From: Alphaproteobacteria bacterium
Lineage (GTDB): Bacteria; Pseudomonadota; Alphaproteobacteria; WRAU01; Hepatincolaceae
Length of the DNA stretch: 64,000 nucleotides
Assembly: GCA_031256515.1 (NCBI GenBank)
Contig: JAIRQL010000007.1
Location: forward strand, 1 to 64,000
Direction: 5' to 3'
This document shows positions 1-10,569 of the stretch, piece by piece (the first letter of the stretch is position 1; every line of letters begins with the position of its first letter). Under the pieces are notes generated by a model. The model made no database searches. It worked only from the letters and a program-made list of their open reading frames with translations, and was not told where the DNA came from. The position numbers were made by a program, and so were the translations under genes.

Positions 1-3000
1 TAGCTTTAACCGAAATAATATCTCTAACACCTTGATAGTAGTTTCCTCTACTAGTATTAACTAAAGCACCATAGTCATCAATATTTAATTTGTTAAAATT
101 AGTATAACTACTACTAGCAAAATTAGAAACATAATTCAAATTACCAGAAGCATTAGTTTGCTGATTAGCTAAAGTAGCACTATTAGAGGCTTGCAAAGAT
201 ATAGTACCATAAGTACTATCAATAACTGCTAAGTTTCTTAAAGATAGTTTAGATGCAGTACCAGTATCATCATAGTAATAGAATCTTTCAATATGCCCTT
301 CTGCAGGTCTACCACTAGCACTAGAACCAAAATCAGCTTCAGGACGACCACTTGTTGTATTATAATAACCAAGTAAACTAAGAGTTCTATCGCCACTAAA
401 ACCTGCATCCATAACAGCACGACCAGCACCAGACTGAGCCGAACCATTTGACTTTTTGTTATCTGAACTAAAGGTATTATCAACTAAGGTGTTCATACCT
501 GCTCCAGCATCAACAGCATTTAAGAAAGTTTTACCTGCAGTAGTAGAAGTACCATAATTAACAAAAGCACCACTTGGACCAGTTGTACCATTTGGACCCC
601 AAAATACTTTACCTAAAGCAAAGGTATCGTTACCACCAGTTAATTGTAAGCTATTAACTCCTTGCATTCTATAAAATAAATTAGAATCATAACCTTGAGT
701 AGTACCAACTCTACTACCAGTAATTAAATCGGTAAATACAATACCAACACCAGTACCAGAAGCTTTAATATAGTTATTATACTCAGCTGTGGCTTGGCGA
801 TTAGTATTTTTACTTTCATCTTGCCAACCTAAATAATTACTAACTCTAGCAGTAGCATCTTGCATTTGCCAAGAGCCCCAAGAAAAATAATAGTTTCCAG
901 TAGCTATATTACTAAAGTTTAATGCATCGTTAGCACCATTACCAGATGTAACATCGGCATTAACACTACGAGCAGTATCTGTAGGAGCTACAGTTGCAGG
1001 TCCAGATTGATCAAAATACAAGAAAACTTTATTAGATTGAAACAAACCACCTGTACTAAATTTTGAAGCTACACTTACAGTATTATTTTGTTTAGCACCA
1101 TTGTTATCAAAATAGATTGTAGTAAACCCAGTTAAAAATTGTCCAGCTTTAACCTGTGTTCTTCCATCAGAATCCATAAACAACAAAGGATTCCAAGCTC
1201 CATTAGCACCAGCATTACCAACATAGTTATCATAAGTAGCATAATAGTTAGAATCTGAGTTTCTTGGAAATACATACTCCCATACTTTACTAGCTAAATA
1301 ATTACTAGCACCTCCTAAATAGATTCTTGACTGTGGTAATAAAATTTCTTGATTACCTGCCATTCTAATATTTAGCATAGCTTCTACACCATTATCAAGA
1401 TAACCTCCTATGGTAATAAAACCTAAAGTATTATTTGCACCATCTCCACGAGAGGCTCTTAAAGCTATATCATATACTTTATTATTAGGATCATTAATCA
1501 TCCAAGTAGAGAAATCTATAGTATCTACTGGATTAGTAGTACTATCTGTTTGAGAATTATTAGCACTACTGCCTGTTTCATCTCTACCAAATTCTAAATC
1601 TAAATATAAATAGGTCTTTCTACCTTCAACATTTAAAGCATTAGTTCCATTTTCAGTAGCAAAACCTCCTTGATATGCCCTACCATGTGCCAATTGGTCT
1701 ATAATATCATAAAAACTTACTGTATCTAGTGGAGCAAAAATTACACTATCAGATGCTCCTCTTCTACCATAGATACTTTGAATATTTTGCACATCAAACA
1801 ACTGTGAACCATAAGTAGCTTGTACTTGCATCATACGATTCATAAGGCTAGGATCAGAAGAATTAGTATTAGAAACAAAGTTTACAATAAAATTACCTCC
1901 TGTAGAAAAACCACCAGTAAGACCAGCTGTTGTTCCTGCAGACGAATAACCTGCACCATTTAGAATATTTCTTGGCATTGTTTCAGCAGTAGTTGAAAAC
2001 TGTCTAGCAGATGGAGCAATAATTGTTGTCCATTCTGATGAAGGATCTAAAAGAATATTTATAATATTAGCATTAGTTAAATTAGTAGAAACTGATGCAC
2101 TACTAGAATTAAAAATTTGAAAATTAGTAATACCTAAACTGTTTCCAGTAGCAGTTGCAGCTCCAGCCACATTGCTAGTATTATTTATCATCATAATGGC
2201 ATTGTTAGTGATATTAGCAAGATAAGAATTACTAGATGCTCCCATTAAATTAAAGGTATTTATCCCAGCATCACCATCAAAAGAAACACCTGAGCCAAAA
2301 AGAGAGTAAGATTGAGTTACTGTCAGAGTATCGTTATTTGATGTAAGCTTTGCAACAGCTGCACCTGCAAAGTTTATAGCAAAATCATTAGCAAATCTTC
2401 CTGTTAGCTCTACAGAAGAACCGTTTGTGTTAAAACGCCAATCTTCACCAGTAGAGATATTACCGTGCTGTCCGCTATATCCTGTAAAATCTACAGTAAC
2501 ATTTGCAGCAACTGAAATGCTTGAGAATATATTAATAGTACCTGCAGAATTTACAACAAAACTTCCAGAAGTAACAGATAAACTAGAATCAGCTACTCTA
2601 TTAAGTACAAAGATTTGACTATCTGCACCACTATAAGCAGCTGTTAAATTTGCTGCTGTTAAGGTAAGAGTAGTTGGAGCATTCCCAGCAGAGTTTGTTG
2701 TGAAATCTACACTATTAGTAAATCTTAGATTAACATCCCTATTTTGAGAAGACGAGCTAGAAAGATTTACAGCTACTCTCGTAGTTTTAGCATTTACAAA
2801 AGATAAACTAGAAATATCAGCTACAATTGTAGAAGTATCAAAAGCACCACCAAAATCAAAATTACGATATTCAAAATTTATACCATTAGAAAATGTAATA
2901 TTTGTTCCAATATCAATTTGTGAACCAAAAATATCTCCACCTGTATAAGTATAACCATCAAATACAGCTCTTAAAGAATCTAAAACTACAGCAGAACCAG

Positions 3001-6000
3001 CAGTTATACTTAAAGTTTCAAGATTCATTAAAGTTAAAGATAACGAATAAGCAGTATTTTGAACAGATAAGGCATTATTAGAATTTCCTGATGTTTGCGA
3101 AAAAGTTATTCTAGAACCAGAAATATTATCTGCACCAAAAAGGAAAGTATCAGTTCCACTATCAAAATCTATTGAGGCTGGTAAATATGAAAGATCATTT
3201 GGATTATAAACCCATGTAATATTATCATCACCTGTTGTAAAGCTATAATTATTAAAATTTAAAAACTTATAATTATAGGCATCTCCTATGGTAAAATCTA
3301 TACCACCACCAGCATTACCACCACCATTAACACCGTTAAAATCTAAAGTATCAACACCTGTTTCACCACTAATACCTCTATTAACAGATAATACAGCCAT
3401 ATCTTTAACATGGAATGTATCGTTAAATCTGGTAGCACCAATAGTTAAATTTCCAACAGCTCCCTTATTGATATTTACAGTACCTGTTGAGATTGTACCA
3501 CTGGCATCAATATCAGCCTCCATTCTACTGGTTGATCCTGTAAATGATACAATATCAGAGCCTGATCCTAAATTAAGTTCATAAGTACTTGAACCATTTA
3601 AACCTTGATAGTTATCACCATTATCAGTACCATATACTATACTAAAATTAGTAAAAGTATCTGTAACTCCACCAGGGGTAGGTGCAGAACCTACTCTATC
3701 GTTGTACATTACTGTACCTCTGGCAAAATCTATATAGATACCAAGAGTACCAGAAATTGTTCTATAATCTAGAGTGTTATCAGAAGCACTTGAACCATTA
3801 TAGATTCTACCTTCAATATTATTTGTTATTATAGTGGTATTATAATTACCAAAAATCATACGATTATAAGTATGAGCAGCATTGGCATTTGCTGTAGTAA
3901 GATTAATATTTATATTACTACCATCAGAAATACTAGCAACAGAGCCATTGTTTGTATAGGTTAAACTAGTAGCTGTTAATCTTGTAAGATTTAGTAAATC
4001 ATCACCAAAGGACCCTTCTATTTCTTTAAAACTAGATGAAGCATAAACTAGATCGTTTCCTTTAGAATCTCTAAAGATATTTGCATTAGCTACTCTATCT
4101 AAAGCACCATTAGATTGTTTAAAAACTGTGCCTCTATCTAAGTTCGCTACAACACCACCATCTACATCTTCATAAGAGATAATTTGATCGTTGCCACTAG
4201 TGCTAAAAACAACATTAATAGGAGATAAACCAGCAATAACTTCGTTTGTACCTGAACCTAAAATAAACACTTCAAAATTTTGTAAATCATCACTTATAGA
4301 TCCTCTTTGTACTATAATCTGATTAGGATTTGCTAAATTTGAATAATCTATTGTTATATTATCTGTAATTGCTGAGTAATCAATAGTATCAGTACCACCA
4401 CCACCATCTACAAGCAAGGCATCACTACCAACAGCTAGCATATCATTAAAATTACTAAGTTTATAACCTAATGACCCTCCCGTTGCCTGTATATTAAAGG
4501 AAGCTCCACCCGTTACCATAGTAATCATATCATCTAAAGATATAGCTGTATTGCCTGATCCCACAAGGGCATAATTGATTTGTTCAAAAGATAAGAAGTT
4601 AGCACCACCACCAACATCAATAGTATAATTACCTGCAGCTAAAGATCCTGAAAATAATATTAAATCATTACCGTCACCTAAATTTATATTATTAATACCT
4701 TGTACATACAAGAATTCGTTCATAACAGGATTATTATTACCATCATTTTTATAAAAATAACCAGTAGCTAAATTTACATATAAACCAACAGCTGCACCTG
4801 TACTATCAGTGATTCTAGCATTAAGAGTATCACCAGCACCAGTACCACCAGCACCATCAATTTCACCTTGTAAAACTAGAACATCATCACCAGTTAAGGT
4901 AAAGGTATCATCAAGAGATGAGCCATGTAAAACTTGGAAATTTCTCAAACTAATAGTTCCACTGATATTTCCACCAGTTAAAGTATTATGATCTAAATCA
5001 AAGTTAAAACCACTGCTTGCACCTGTACTATCTACATAAAGTTCGTTTCTACCACCTAAACCATCTATAGATGTTAATGTAGCTCCAGAATCTACATAAA
5101 AATAGTCATCTTTACTTGTACCAATTACAGAATTCATGTTTAAAATGGTATCAATATTTCCTGTAGATCCTTTTACTACACTAGAATTAACCCCTAAATT
5201 AAAAGAAAATCCGGCAGTATCTCCAGAGTTTTGATAACTTATAGTGTTGTTTCCAGCACCTCCATCTATAGTATAATTATTTGTAGATATACCTAAGAAA
5301 GTTTCATCACCTGAACCTGCTATAATTGTATCATTAGTATTTCCTGTATATTTTACAATACTATTACCTGCAGAATTTTTAATCTCAATATTTTGAGTAT
5401 TTTCAGTAAAAGTAAAGTCTAAAGTTTCTGTAAAGGCAGAAAGATCAAGAGTATTATTACCAAATCCTGCCATCATAGTTAAACCACTTACTCCAGAACC
5501 TAGCTTAAATTCATCGTCGCCATCGCCAGTAATTAAAACACTCCAGTTAGTAACTAAGAAAGAAAAACCATTTAAAGTTGGATTAGCTCCCGAGAAATCT
5601 AAAATTACATCTGTACTAAATTCAGAAACATCTATGGTATTAGTACCACCGCCAGCATCTATAGATACACCATCAAAACTTTCTGGAGCAGTAAGATCTA
5701 ACTTAATTGAATCATCTCCTGAACCAAGAATAATTTTTTCAACACCAGAGAAGTAATCTACAGCATTATTTTTTGTTATAGACATATTAGAATCCACACC
5801 ACTTACAATGGTAGTTAATCCAAAAATATCTAAAGTTAAACCAATAGTTAAGCTACTGTAATCTATTTCAGCATTATTTAAAATAAAATATAAATTACCA
5901 CCTTCAGCAATGCCAGCATTATCAACAGAATTCATAACTACTTTATCGGTAGCAGATTGTTGGGTAATACTATCTGTTCCATAAAGAATTTCAAAACCTG

Positions 6001-9000
6001 TTAAAGTATGGTTAAAGTTACCAGCAACTGAACTAACTGCTAACATAACATTAGCACCTACAGTATATGAAACCGAAGTAATATTGGCATCAATTAAAAT
6101 TGTATCAAGCCCTATACCTCCACCAACATTACTATCATCCATGTTAGCACCAATTAACCAGCTATCATCAAAATTTGTTAATTCAAATCTTTCAATACTT
6201 GTAAACAAACTAGTATCAATATTAGCCGAACTCACAGAAGAAAAATAGTTAGCAAAAGAAACTGTATCTGTCCCTTCACCACCATCTATTTGGTAAGAAG
6301 TATTATATGGATTTAATATAAAAGTATCATCACCATGTCCGCCAACGAATCTTTCAATATAAGAGAATTTATCTATATTACCATTACCTTTATCAACCTG
6401 TCCTGGGTCATTTTCAGAAGCACTACCTAAATTAAAGATTAACTTTATGCTACTAGGAGTTCCTGCTCCAGGAATATTTCCACCATAATCTAAGGTATCT
6501 AAAAGCGATTGTCCGCCAACAAATTCGTAATTACTATTTGCTTTTGTTCCATTGTAAGCCACATTAAAAGTTGAACCCGAATCAGCTCCTCTTATAACAT
6601 TAAAGTTATAAATTTTTAAACCCAATGATATCACTGAAACAATATTATTATTTATTTGAAAATCTACAACATTACTAGATGATACAGCATCAAAAGTATT
6701 AACAAGACCTGCTTTAGTTGAACCCCAAATAGCTTGGAATCTACTATCGGCATAAGCAATAGTTTGGTTATAATCACCTAATCTTAATGTATCAAAATTT
6801 TTAAATTTAAGCTCAATAGAAGATAAAGGAATGATACCAGCATTATAATTTAAATATAGCACATCACCAGCATTAGTTAAAACCCCACCTGATTCTGTAA
6901 TATCTTGAGCTGAATTGTAAGTACTTTTAACACCATCATAATTAACATTGTTATTAGCTTGCCAAGAATCATTTTGATATTCAAAAACATCATCAAGGTT
7001 TGTTGCCAAAAATGTACTAAAACCAGTTATATAATCTATAAAATTACCATTAGTTGTTTGTTTAGTTAAAGTTTCTTTATCATTAACATCGTTTAAATAA
7101 TAAAGATTTAGACCTGAGGTGTTAGAGTAATCTATAGTATCATTATTACCGCCACCACCATCGTAGGTCATAGAAGCAAATTGAGGACCTTGAATAATAA
7201 ATATATCGTTAGATCTTGAACCTGTAATCCCATTGATATTCCTAAAGGTATCAACATTTGCTCCTTTTACTACACTTCCTGATGCACCAGATGAAGTTAC
7301 ACCGATATTTTCATCAATCATTACAGTTATAGAGGTAGCAATTGGATCAGTACTATATTCTATAATATCTTTTCCAGCTAAGCCATCAAGATTATAAGTA
7401 CCACCATAAGATAATCTAAAAATATCGTCAGCTTGCGATGCTTCTATTATATCAATATAGTATAAGTAATCACTACCTCTACCATATTTATCTACTTTAA
7501 CATAGCCTTGCTGTTGCCCTGTGATATAATCTATGATAACACCCCTAGGATCACCAGCACTACCAGTCCAGTTTTCATAAGTAACTGTATCTTGAGAAGA
7601 AGATGCAGAAGTTGTGGCATGCCCATAATATTCCATAGAGCCATTACCACTTCCATAAATTAAATCAGAAGAATTTGTACCAATAAAAACTCCGTTTGAT
7701 ACAATTAAAGTATCGTGAGAATTTCCATAAGTAGTTTCACCAGTAATAGCATTAAAAGTAACCTCATTACTAAGTGCAGAGAAATCTAGGGTATCTTTAC
7801 CTCCTGAACCATCAAAATAAACACTAAAGTTTTTATTATCAGAAGCTAAGAAATAATCGTTTTGAGAAGAACCAAAAATAGTACCGAAATAATCTTTAAC
7901 TCCGCCACTAGCATATATCCCAAAATAAATTTTTTGACTATCATCAAAATCTCTAACTTCACCAGCATTAGTTCTTGTGGTTTCGGTACTAATAAAAGCT
8001 CCGTCTAAATCATCAAAACTAATAAAAGAAGACCTAGTTAAAGTTAAAGTATCATTACCTCCACCACTATAGATTTTAAAACCATGAAAGCCAGCAGTAG
8101 AATTGATGGTAACATTATTATTAGTATTGACAGATACTCCTGTATCTTCTTCTAGATACAGCTCATCAAAATTTTTAAATGTTGAGTTAGAATTATCAAC
8201 AATTCCCAAAGGATTAGTAGCCCGATTATTAATATTAACCACACCATTATTAAATGATATACCAATTGCGGTATTAAAAATATATTGACCTGTAGAGTTT
8301 ACATAAGCAGCATGATCAAATCTGATAACATCAGTATCTATCATTTGAGGATTATTAACATTATCGTAATTTGCTTTACCATCAGCAGTATCATTGCCCC
8401 AGTTGTAGATGAAAGTATCATTACCCTCACCTAAAAACACGGTTTCATTTCCAGTACCACTAAGGAATGTATCATCACCATCTATAGCATTATAAAGGTG
8501 ATTTACCACACCGCCTATAATATAATCATCATAGTGAGTTAAGCTAACAATAAGTGGATCAAAGGTAGTTGAGTAAGTATAAGTATTATACATAGAAAAG
8601 TTATTAACATCATTTTCACCATGAACTTGTCTAAAGTCTAAGGTAATTTCTGTACTACCTAATACCAATTGCTGATACTTAGAGTTATAACCTTCTATAG
8701 AAACTCTTATTTGTTGCATTACATCTTTCAAACCAATAGGATTACCAAAATTATCCCTAGCATTTGCTTCGTTATAAACAAAATATAAATCTATTGATTG
8801 TGATTGAGATTTTGGAGTTATATAAAACTGACCATTACCTAATGGCTGAACCTCTGTTGATTCAGTACTTTGAAAAACTACCCCATTAGGAACATCTTGA
8901 ATAGTAACCCCGCTAAGAGTAGCATTACCATCTATTAAGTATAAATTTAAACCTCTAACAATTTGATTTCCAGTATAAGCTCTATATAATAAAGAGCCTC

Positions 9001-9796
9001 CTACAGTAGAATAATCTAAAATTTGAGGATTAAACATATAATCGGAAAAATTATTACCTCTAGAATCACCACCACCCGCAATAGTATCAACTACTGTTGA
9101 TTGTGAAATAGTTCCAGTTGGTGAAGAATAAGCATCTTTTGTACCATAGATAGGTTCACTTCTTGGATTAGTTGTTCTGGTTACCACAGGAAGAGTACTT
9201 GGTTCTTCTTGGTTTAGAATGGTTCTGCCATTGTATCTGTAAGTTATTTCGGCATCGTATTGGGCAACTCCATCAGGATATAATCTTAATAACATATAAG
9301 GAGATAGAGATACATCTTGGGCTAAGACTGGATGTTGTTCATCTACATCTATCATACCTACTAATTTTCTAGAATTATAATTTGCTCCTTGCAAAAATTC
9401 TTCACCACTAGCTAAGAAATCTCCTGTACTAATACTTCTTGGAGTAGAAACTACACGACTAACAATTACTGAATCAGGGCTATCAGAAGATGATGTTATG
9501 GCAGCAACATCAGAGGAAGCATTAAGGAAATCATAATAAGAGTATTCTTTAGAAAGCGAATCTACAATTATTGGTGCTTTATCTTGTAAAAACATAATAG
9601 AGTAATTAGCAATCGTAATACTACCACCGCTTAAAGTTTTAATTACTAAATCACCATTTACAACTTCTCTTCTTAAAGAGGAAACATCAAGCCCTATATT
9701 GATTTTATCGCCTGGATGTGCATAAACAACCACATTATCTCTTCTAGGATCTTGAACTTGAATTGTATCTGGATTATATACTACTGAGTTTGCCAT
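1..9796 (-). CDS. Giant RTX-like / T1SS-type surface protein, C-terminal part beyond window (partial, >3260 codons)
   Basis: Read by hand: continuous minus-strand frame from ATG at 9796 (MANSVVYNPDTIQVQDPRRDNVVVYAHPGDKINIGLD...) to the left edge, so it is absent from the ORF track, which seems to need both ends. RBS-like AAAGGG upstream. RTX-like motifs: IDGDDTFLSGTGNETVFLGEGNDTF, DGGGGTDTIDYS, GSGDDSIKLDL. Confidence 0.88.
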   Translation of the reverse strand, partial: MANSVVYNPDTIQVQDPRRDNVVVYAHPGDKINIGLDVSSLRREVVNGDLVIKTLSGGSITIANYSIMFLQDKAPIIVDSLSKEYSYYDFLNASSDVAAITSSSDSPDSVIVSRVVSTPRSISTGDFLASGEEFLQGANYNSRKLVGMIDVDEQHPVLAQDVSLSPYMLLRLYPDGVAQYDAEITYRYNGRTILNQEEPSTLPVVTRTTNPRSEPIYGTKDAYSSPTGTISQSTVVDTIAGGGDSRGNNFSDYMFNPQILDYSTVGGSLLYRAYTGNQIVRGLNLYLIDGNATLSGVTIQDVPNGVVFQSTESTEVQPLGNGQFYITPKSQSQSIDLYFVYNEANARDNFGNPIGLKDVMQQIRVSIEGYNSKYQQLVLGSTEITLDFRQVHGENDVNNFSMYNTYTYSTTFDPLIVSLTHYDDYIIGGVVNHLYNAIDGDDTFLSGTGNETVFLGEGNDTFIYNWGNDTADGKANYDNVNNPQMIDTDVIRFDHAAYVNSTGQYIFNTAIGISFNNGVVNINNRATNPLGIVDNSNSTFKNFDELYLEEDTGVSVNTNNNVTINSTAGFHGFKIYSGGGNDTLTLTRSSFISFDDLDGAFISTETTRTNAGEVRDFDDSQKIYFGIYASGGVKDYFGTIFGSSQNDYFLASDNKNFSVYFDGSGGKDTLDFSALSNEVTFNAITGETTYGNSHDTLIVSNGVFIGTNSSDLIYGSGNGSMEYYGHATTSASSSQDTVTYENWTGSAGDPRGVIIDYITGQQQGYVKVDKYGRGSDYLYYIDIIEASQADDIFRLSYGGTYNLDGLAGKDIIEYSTDPIATSITVMIDENIGVTSSGASGSVVKGANVDTFRNINGITGSRSNDIFIIQGPQFASMTYDGGGGNNDTIDYSNTSGLNLYYLNDVNDKETLTKQTTNGNFIDYITGFSTFLATNLDDVFEYQNDSWQANNNVNYDGVKSTYNSAQDITESGGVLTNAGDVLYLNYNAGIIPLSSIELKFKNFDTLRLGDYNQTIAYADSRFQAIWGSTKAGLVNTFDAVSSSNVVDFQINNNIVSVISLGLKIYNFNVIRGADSGSTFNVAYNGTKANSNYEFVGGQSLLDTLDYGGNIPGAGTPSSIKLIFNLGSASENDPGQVDKGNGNIDKFSYIERFVGGHGDDTFILNPYNTSYQIDGGEGTDTVSFANYFSSVSSANIDTSLFTSIERFELTNFDDSWLIGANMDDSNVGGGIGLDTILIDANITSVSYTVGANVMLAVSSVAGNFNHTLTGFEILYGTDSITQQSATDKVVMNSVDNAGIAEGGNLYFILNNAEIDYSSLTIGLTLDIFGLTTIVSGVDSNMSITKNNAVDYFSGVEKIILGSGDDSIKLDLTAPESFDGVSIDAGGGTNTIDVSEFSTDVILDFSGANPTLNGFSFLVTNWSVLITGDGDDEFKLGSGVSGLTMMAGFGNNTLDLSAFTETLDFTFTENTQNIEIKNSAGNSIVKYTGNTNDTIIAGSGDETFLGISTNNYTIDGGAGNNTISYQNSGDTAGFSFNLGVNSSVVKGSTGNIDTILNMNSVIGTSKDDYFYVDSGATLTSIDGLGGRNELYVDSTGASSGFNFDLDHNTLTGGNISGTISLRNFQVLHGSSLDDTFTLTGDDVLVLQGEIDGAGGTGAGDTLNARITDSTGAAVGLYVNLATGYFYKNDGNNNPVMNEFLYVQGINNINLGDGNDLILFSGSLAAGNYTIDVGGGANFLSFEQINYALVGSGNTAISLDDMITMVTGGASFNIQATGGSLGYKLSNFNDMLAVGSDALLVDGGGGTDTIDYSAITDNITIDYSNLANPNQIIVQRGSISDDLQNFEVFILGSGTNEVIAGLSPINVVFSTSGNDQIISYEDVDGGVVANLDRGTVFKQSNGALDRVANANIFRDSKGNDLVYASSSFKEIEGSFGDDLLNLTRLTATSLTYTNNGSVASISDGSNININLTTANANAAHTYNRMIFGNYNTTIITNNIEGRIYNGSSASDNTLDYRTISGTLGIYIDFARGTVMYNDRVGSAPTPGGVTDTFTNFSIVYGTDNGDNYQGLNGSSTYELNLGSGSDIVSFTGSTSRMEADIDASGTISTGTVNINKGAVGNLTIGATRFNDTFHVKDMAVLSVNRGISGETGVDTLDFNGVNGGGNAGGGIDFTIGDAYNYKFLNFNNYSFTTGDDNITWVYNPNDLSYLPASIDFDSGTDTFLFGADNISGSRITFSQTSGNSNNALSVQNTAYSLSLTLMNLETLSITAGSAVVLDSLRAVFDGYTYTGGDIFGSQIDIGTNITFSNGINFEYRNFDFGGAFDTSTIVADISSLSFVNAKTTRVAVNLSSSSSQNRDVNLRFTNSVDFTTNSAGNAPTTLTLTAANLTAAYSGADSQIFVLNRVADSSLSVTSGSFVVNSAGTINIFSSISVAANVTVDFTGYSGQHGNISTGEDWRFNTNGSSVELTGRFANDFAINFAGAAVAKLTSNNDTLTVTQSYSLFGSGVSFDGDAGINTFNLMGASSNSYLANITNNAIMMINNTSNVAGAATATGNSLGITNFQIFNSSSASVSTNLTNANIINILLDPSSEWTTIIAPSARQFSTTAETMPRNILNGAGYSSAGTTAGLTGGFSTGGNFIVNFVSNTNSSDPSLMNRMMQVQATYGSQLFDVQNIQSIYGRRGASDSVIFAPLDTVSFYDIIDQLAHGRAYQGGFATENGTNALNVEGRKTYLYLDLEFGRDETGSSANNSQTDSTTNPVDTIDFSTWMINDPNNKVYDIALRASRGDGANNTLGFITIGGYLDNGVEAMLNIRMAGNQEILLPQSRIYLGGASNYLASKVWEYVFPRNSDSNYYATYDNYVGNAGANGAWNPLLFMDSDGRTQVKAGQFLTGFTTIYFDNNGAKQNNTVSVASKFSTGGLFQSNKVFLYFDQSGPATVAPTDTARSVNADVTSGNGANDALNFSNIATGNYYFSWGSWQMQDATARVSNYLGWQDESKNTNRQATAEYNNYIKASGTGVGIVFTDLITGSRVGTTQGYDSNLFYRMQGVNSLQLTGGNDTFALGKVFWGPNGTTGPSGAFVNYGTSTTAGKTFLNAVDAGAGMNTLVDNTFSSDNKKSNGSAQSGAGRAVMDAGFSGDRTLSLLGYYNTTSGRPEADFGSSASGRPAEGHIERFYYYDDTGTASKLSLRNLAVIDSTYGTISLQASNSATLANQQTNASGNLNYVSNFASSSYTNFNKLNIDDYGALVNTSRGNYYQGVRDIISVKA

Positions 9797-9933
9797 TTAA
9801 CGCCCTTTAATAAATTCATATATTTTTTACATATAATTAAATTACTATACACAAAAAAATAAAGTATTAGCAATAGAAATTCCATATTTTTATATTTTAT
9901 TGCTATTAAATTGTGCTATTGAGAAATAAAATG

Positions 9934-10569
9934 CTAAGATGGATTTTCTTCTTGAGCTAGTTTTATAAGATTTTCTAGCCAATTATTAAAGTTAGGACAC
10001 ATCTCTCTAATCTTGTTAATCCCTATCTCTTGAGCAATTGTATAACCATAAATACTTTTTTTATATCTCTTAAAAATTGAGTGGATTCTTTTAGATGGAG
10101 CTGTAAGGATACTATTATTTACTTTCTCTGGATTTTGCCCGTTAAGATTCTCTTTAAATAGCTCTACATATTTTTCTACTATTACAGGATCATCATCCAT
10201 ATATTTACATAATATATTTAAATCTGAAAAGAGTAGAGCTTCAAATTCGTACATTTGAATGTATGGAATAACATTAGGACAATCTTTTAAAAGCCCACTT
10301 CTGATTCGCTGACAAAGACTGTCTTTAGTTTCCGAATCGTTTTTACCCTCAAAACCATAAAAATCGTAAAGAGTGGTTACATAGTCGTAATTACTTGACA
10401 TTAAGTAAAGAATATTCTCAATCCGAGGAATATTTACATTACCACCAAGAATCAGTGGATCGGCTAGAATTATATTGTAATTTTTTAAGTATCTTGCTAG
10501 AACATATTTCGCAAAATAAGCCTCTGTTTGTCCTTCCACAGAGATGCCTAAGCGTACCTCTGTTGGCAT
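9934..10569 (-). CDS. DUF4276-like (TOPRIM/OLD-like) protein, putative defence partner
   Basis: 211-aa ORF; N-terminal ISVEGQTEAYFAKYVL (EGxTE-type motif) and TTLYDFYGF; directly follows the AAA ATPase gene. Confidence 0.7.
   Translation of the reverse strand: MPTEVRLGISVEGQTEAYFAKYVLARYLKNYNIILADPLILGGNVNIPRIENILYLMSSNYDYVTTLYDFYGFEGKNDSETKDSLCQRIRSGLLKDCPNVIPYIQMYEFEALLFSDLNILCKYMDDDPVIVEKYVELFKENLNGQNPEKVNNSILTAPSKRIHSIFKRYKKSIYGYTIAQEIGINKIREMCPNFNNWLENLIKLAQEENPS

Noticed and set aside
238-483. 81-aa minus ORF and the plus-strand ORFs in 2427-9372
   Set aside because: Out-of-frame or antisense to the giant open frame <1..9796; low-complexity I/L/V or P/S-rich translations typical of repeat-gene shadows.
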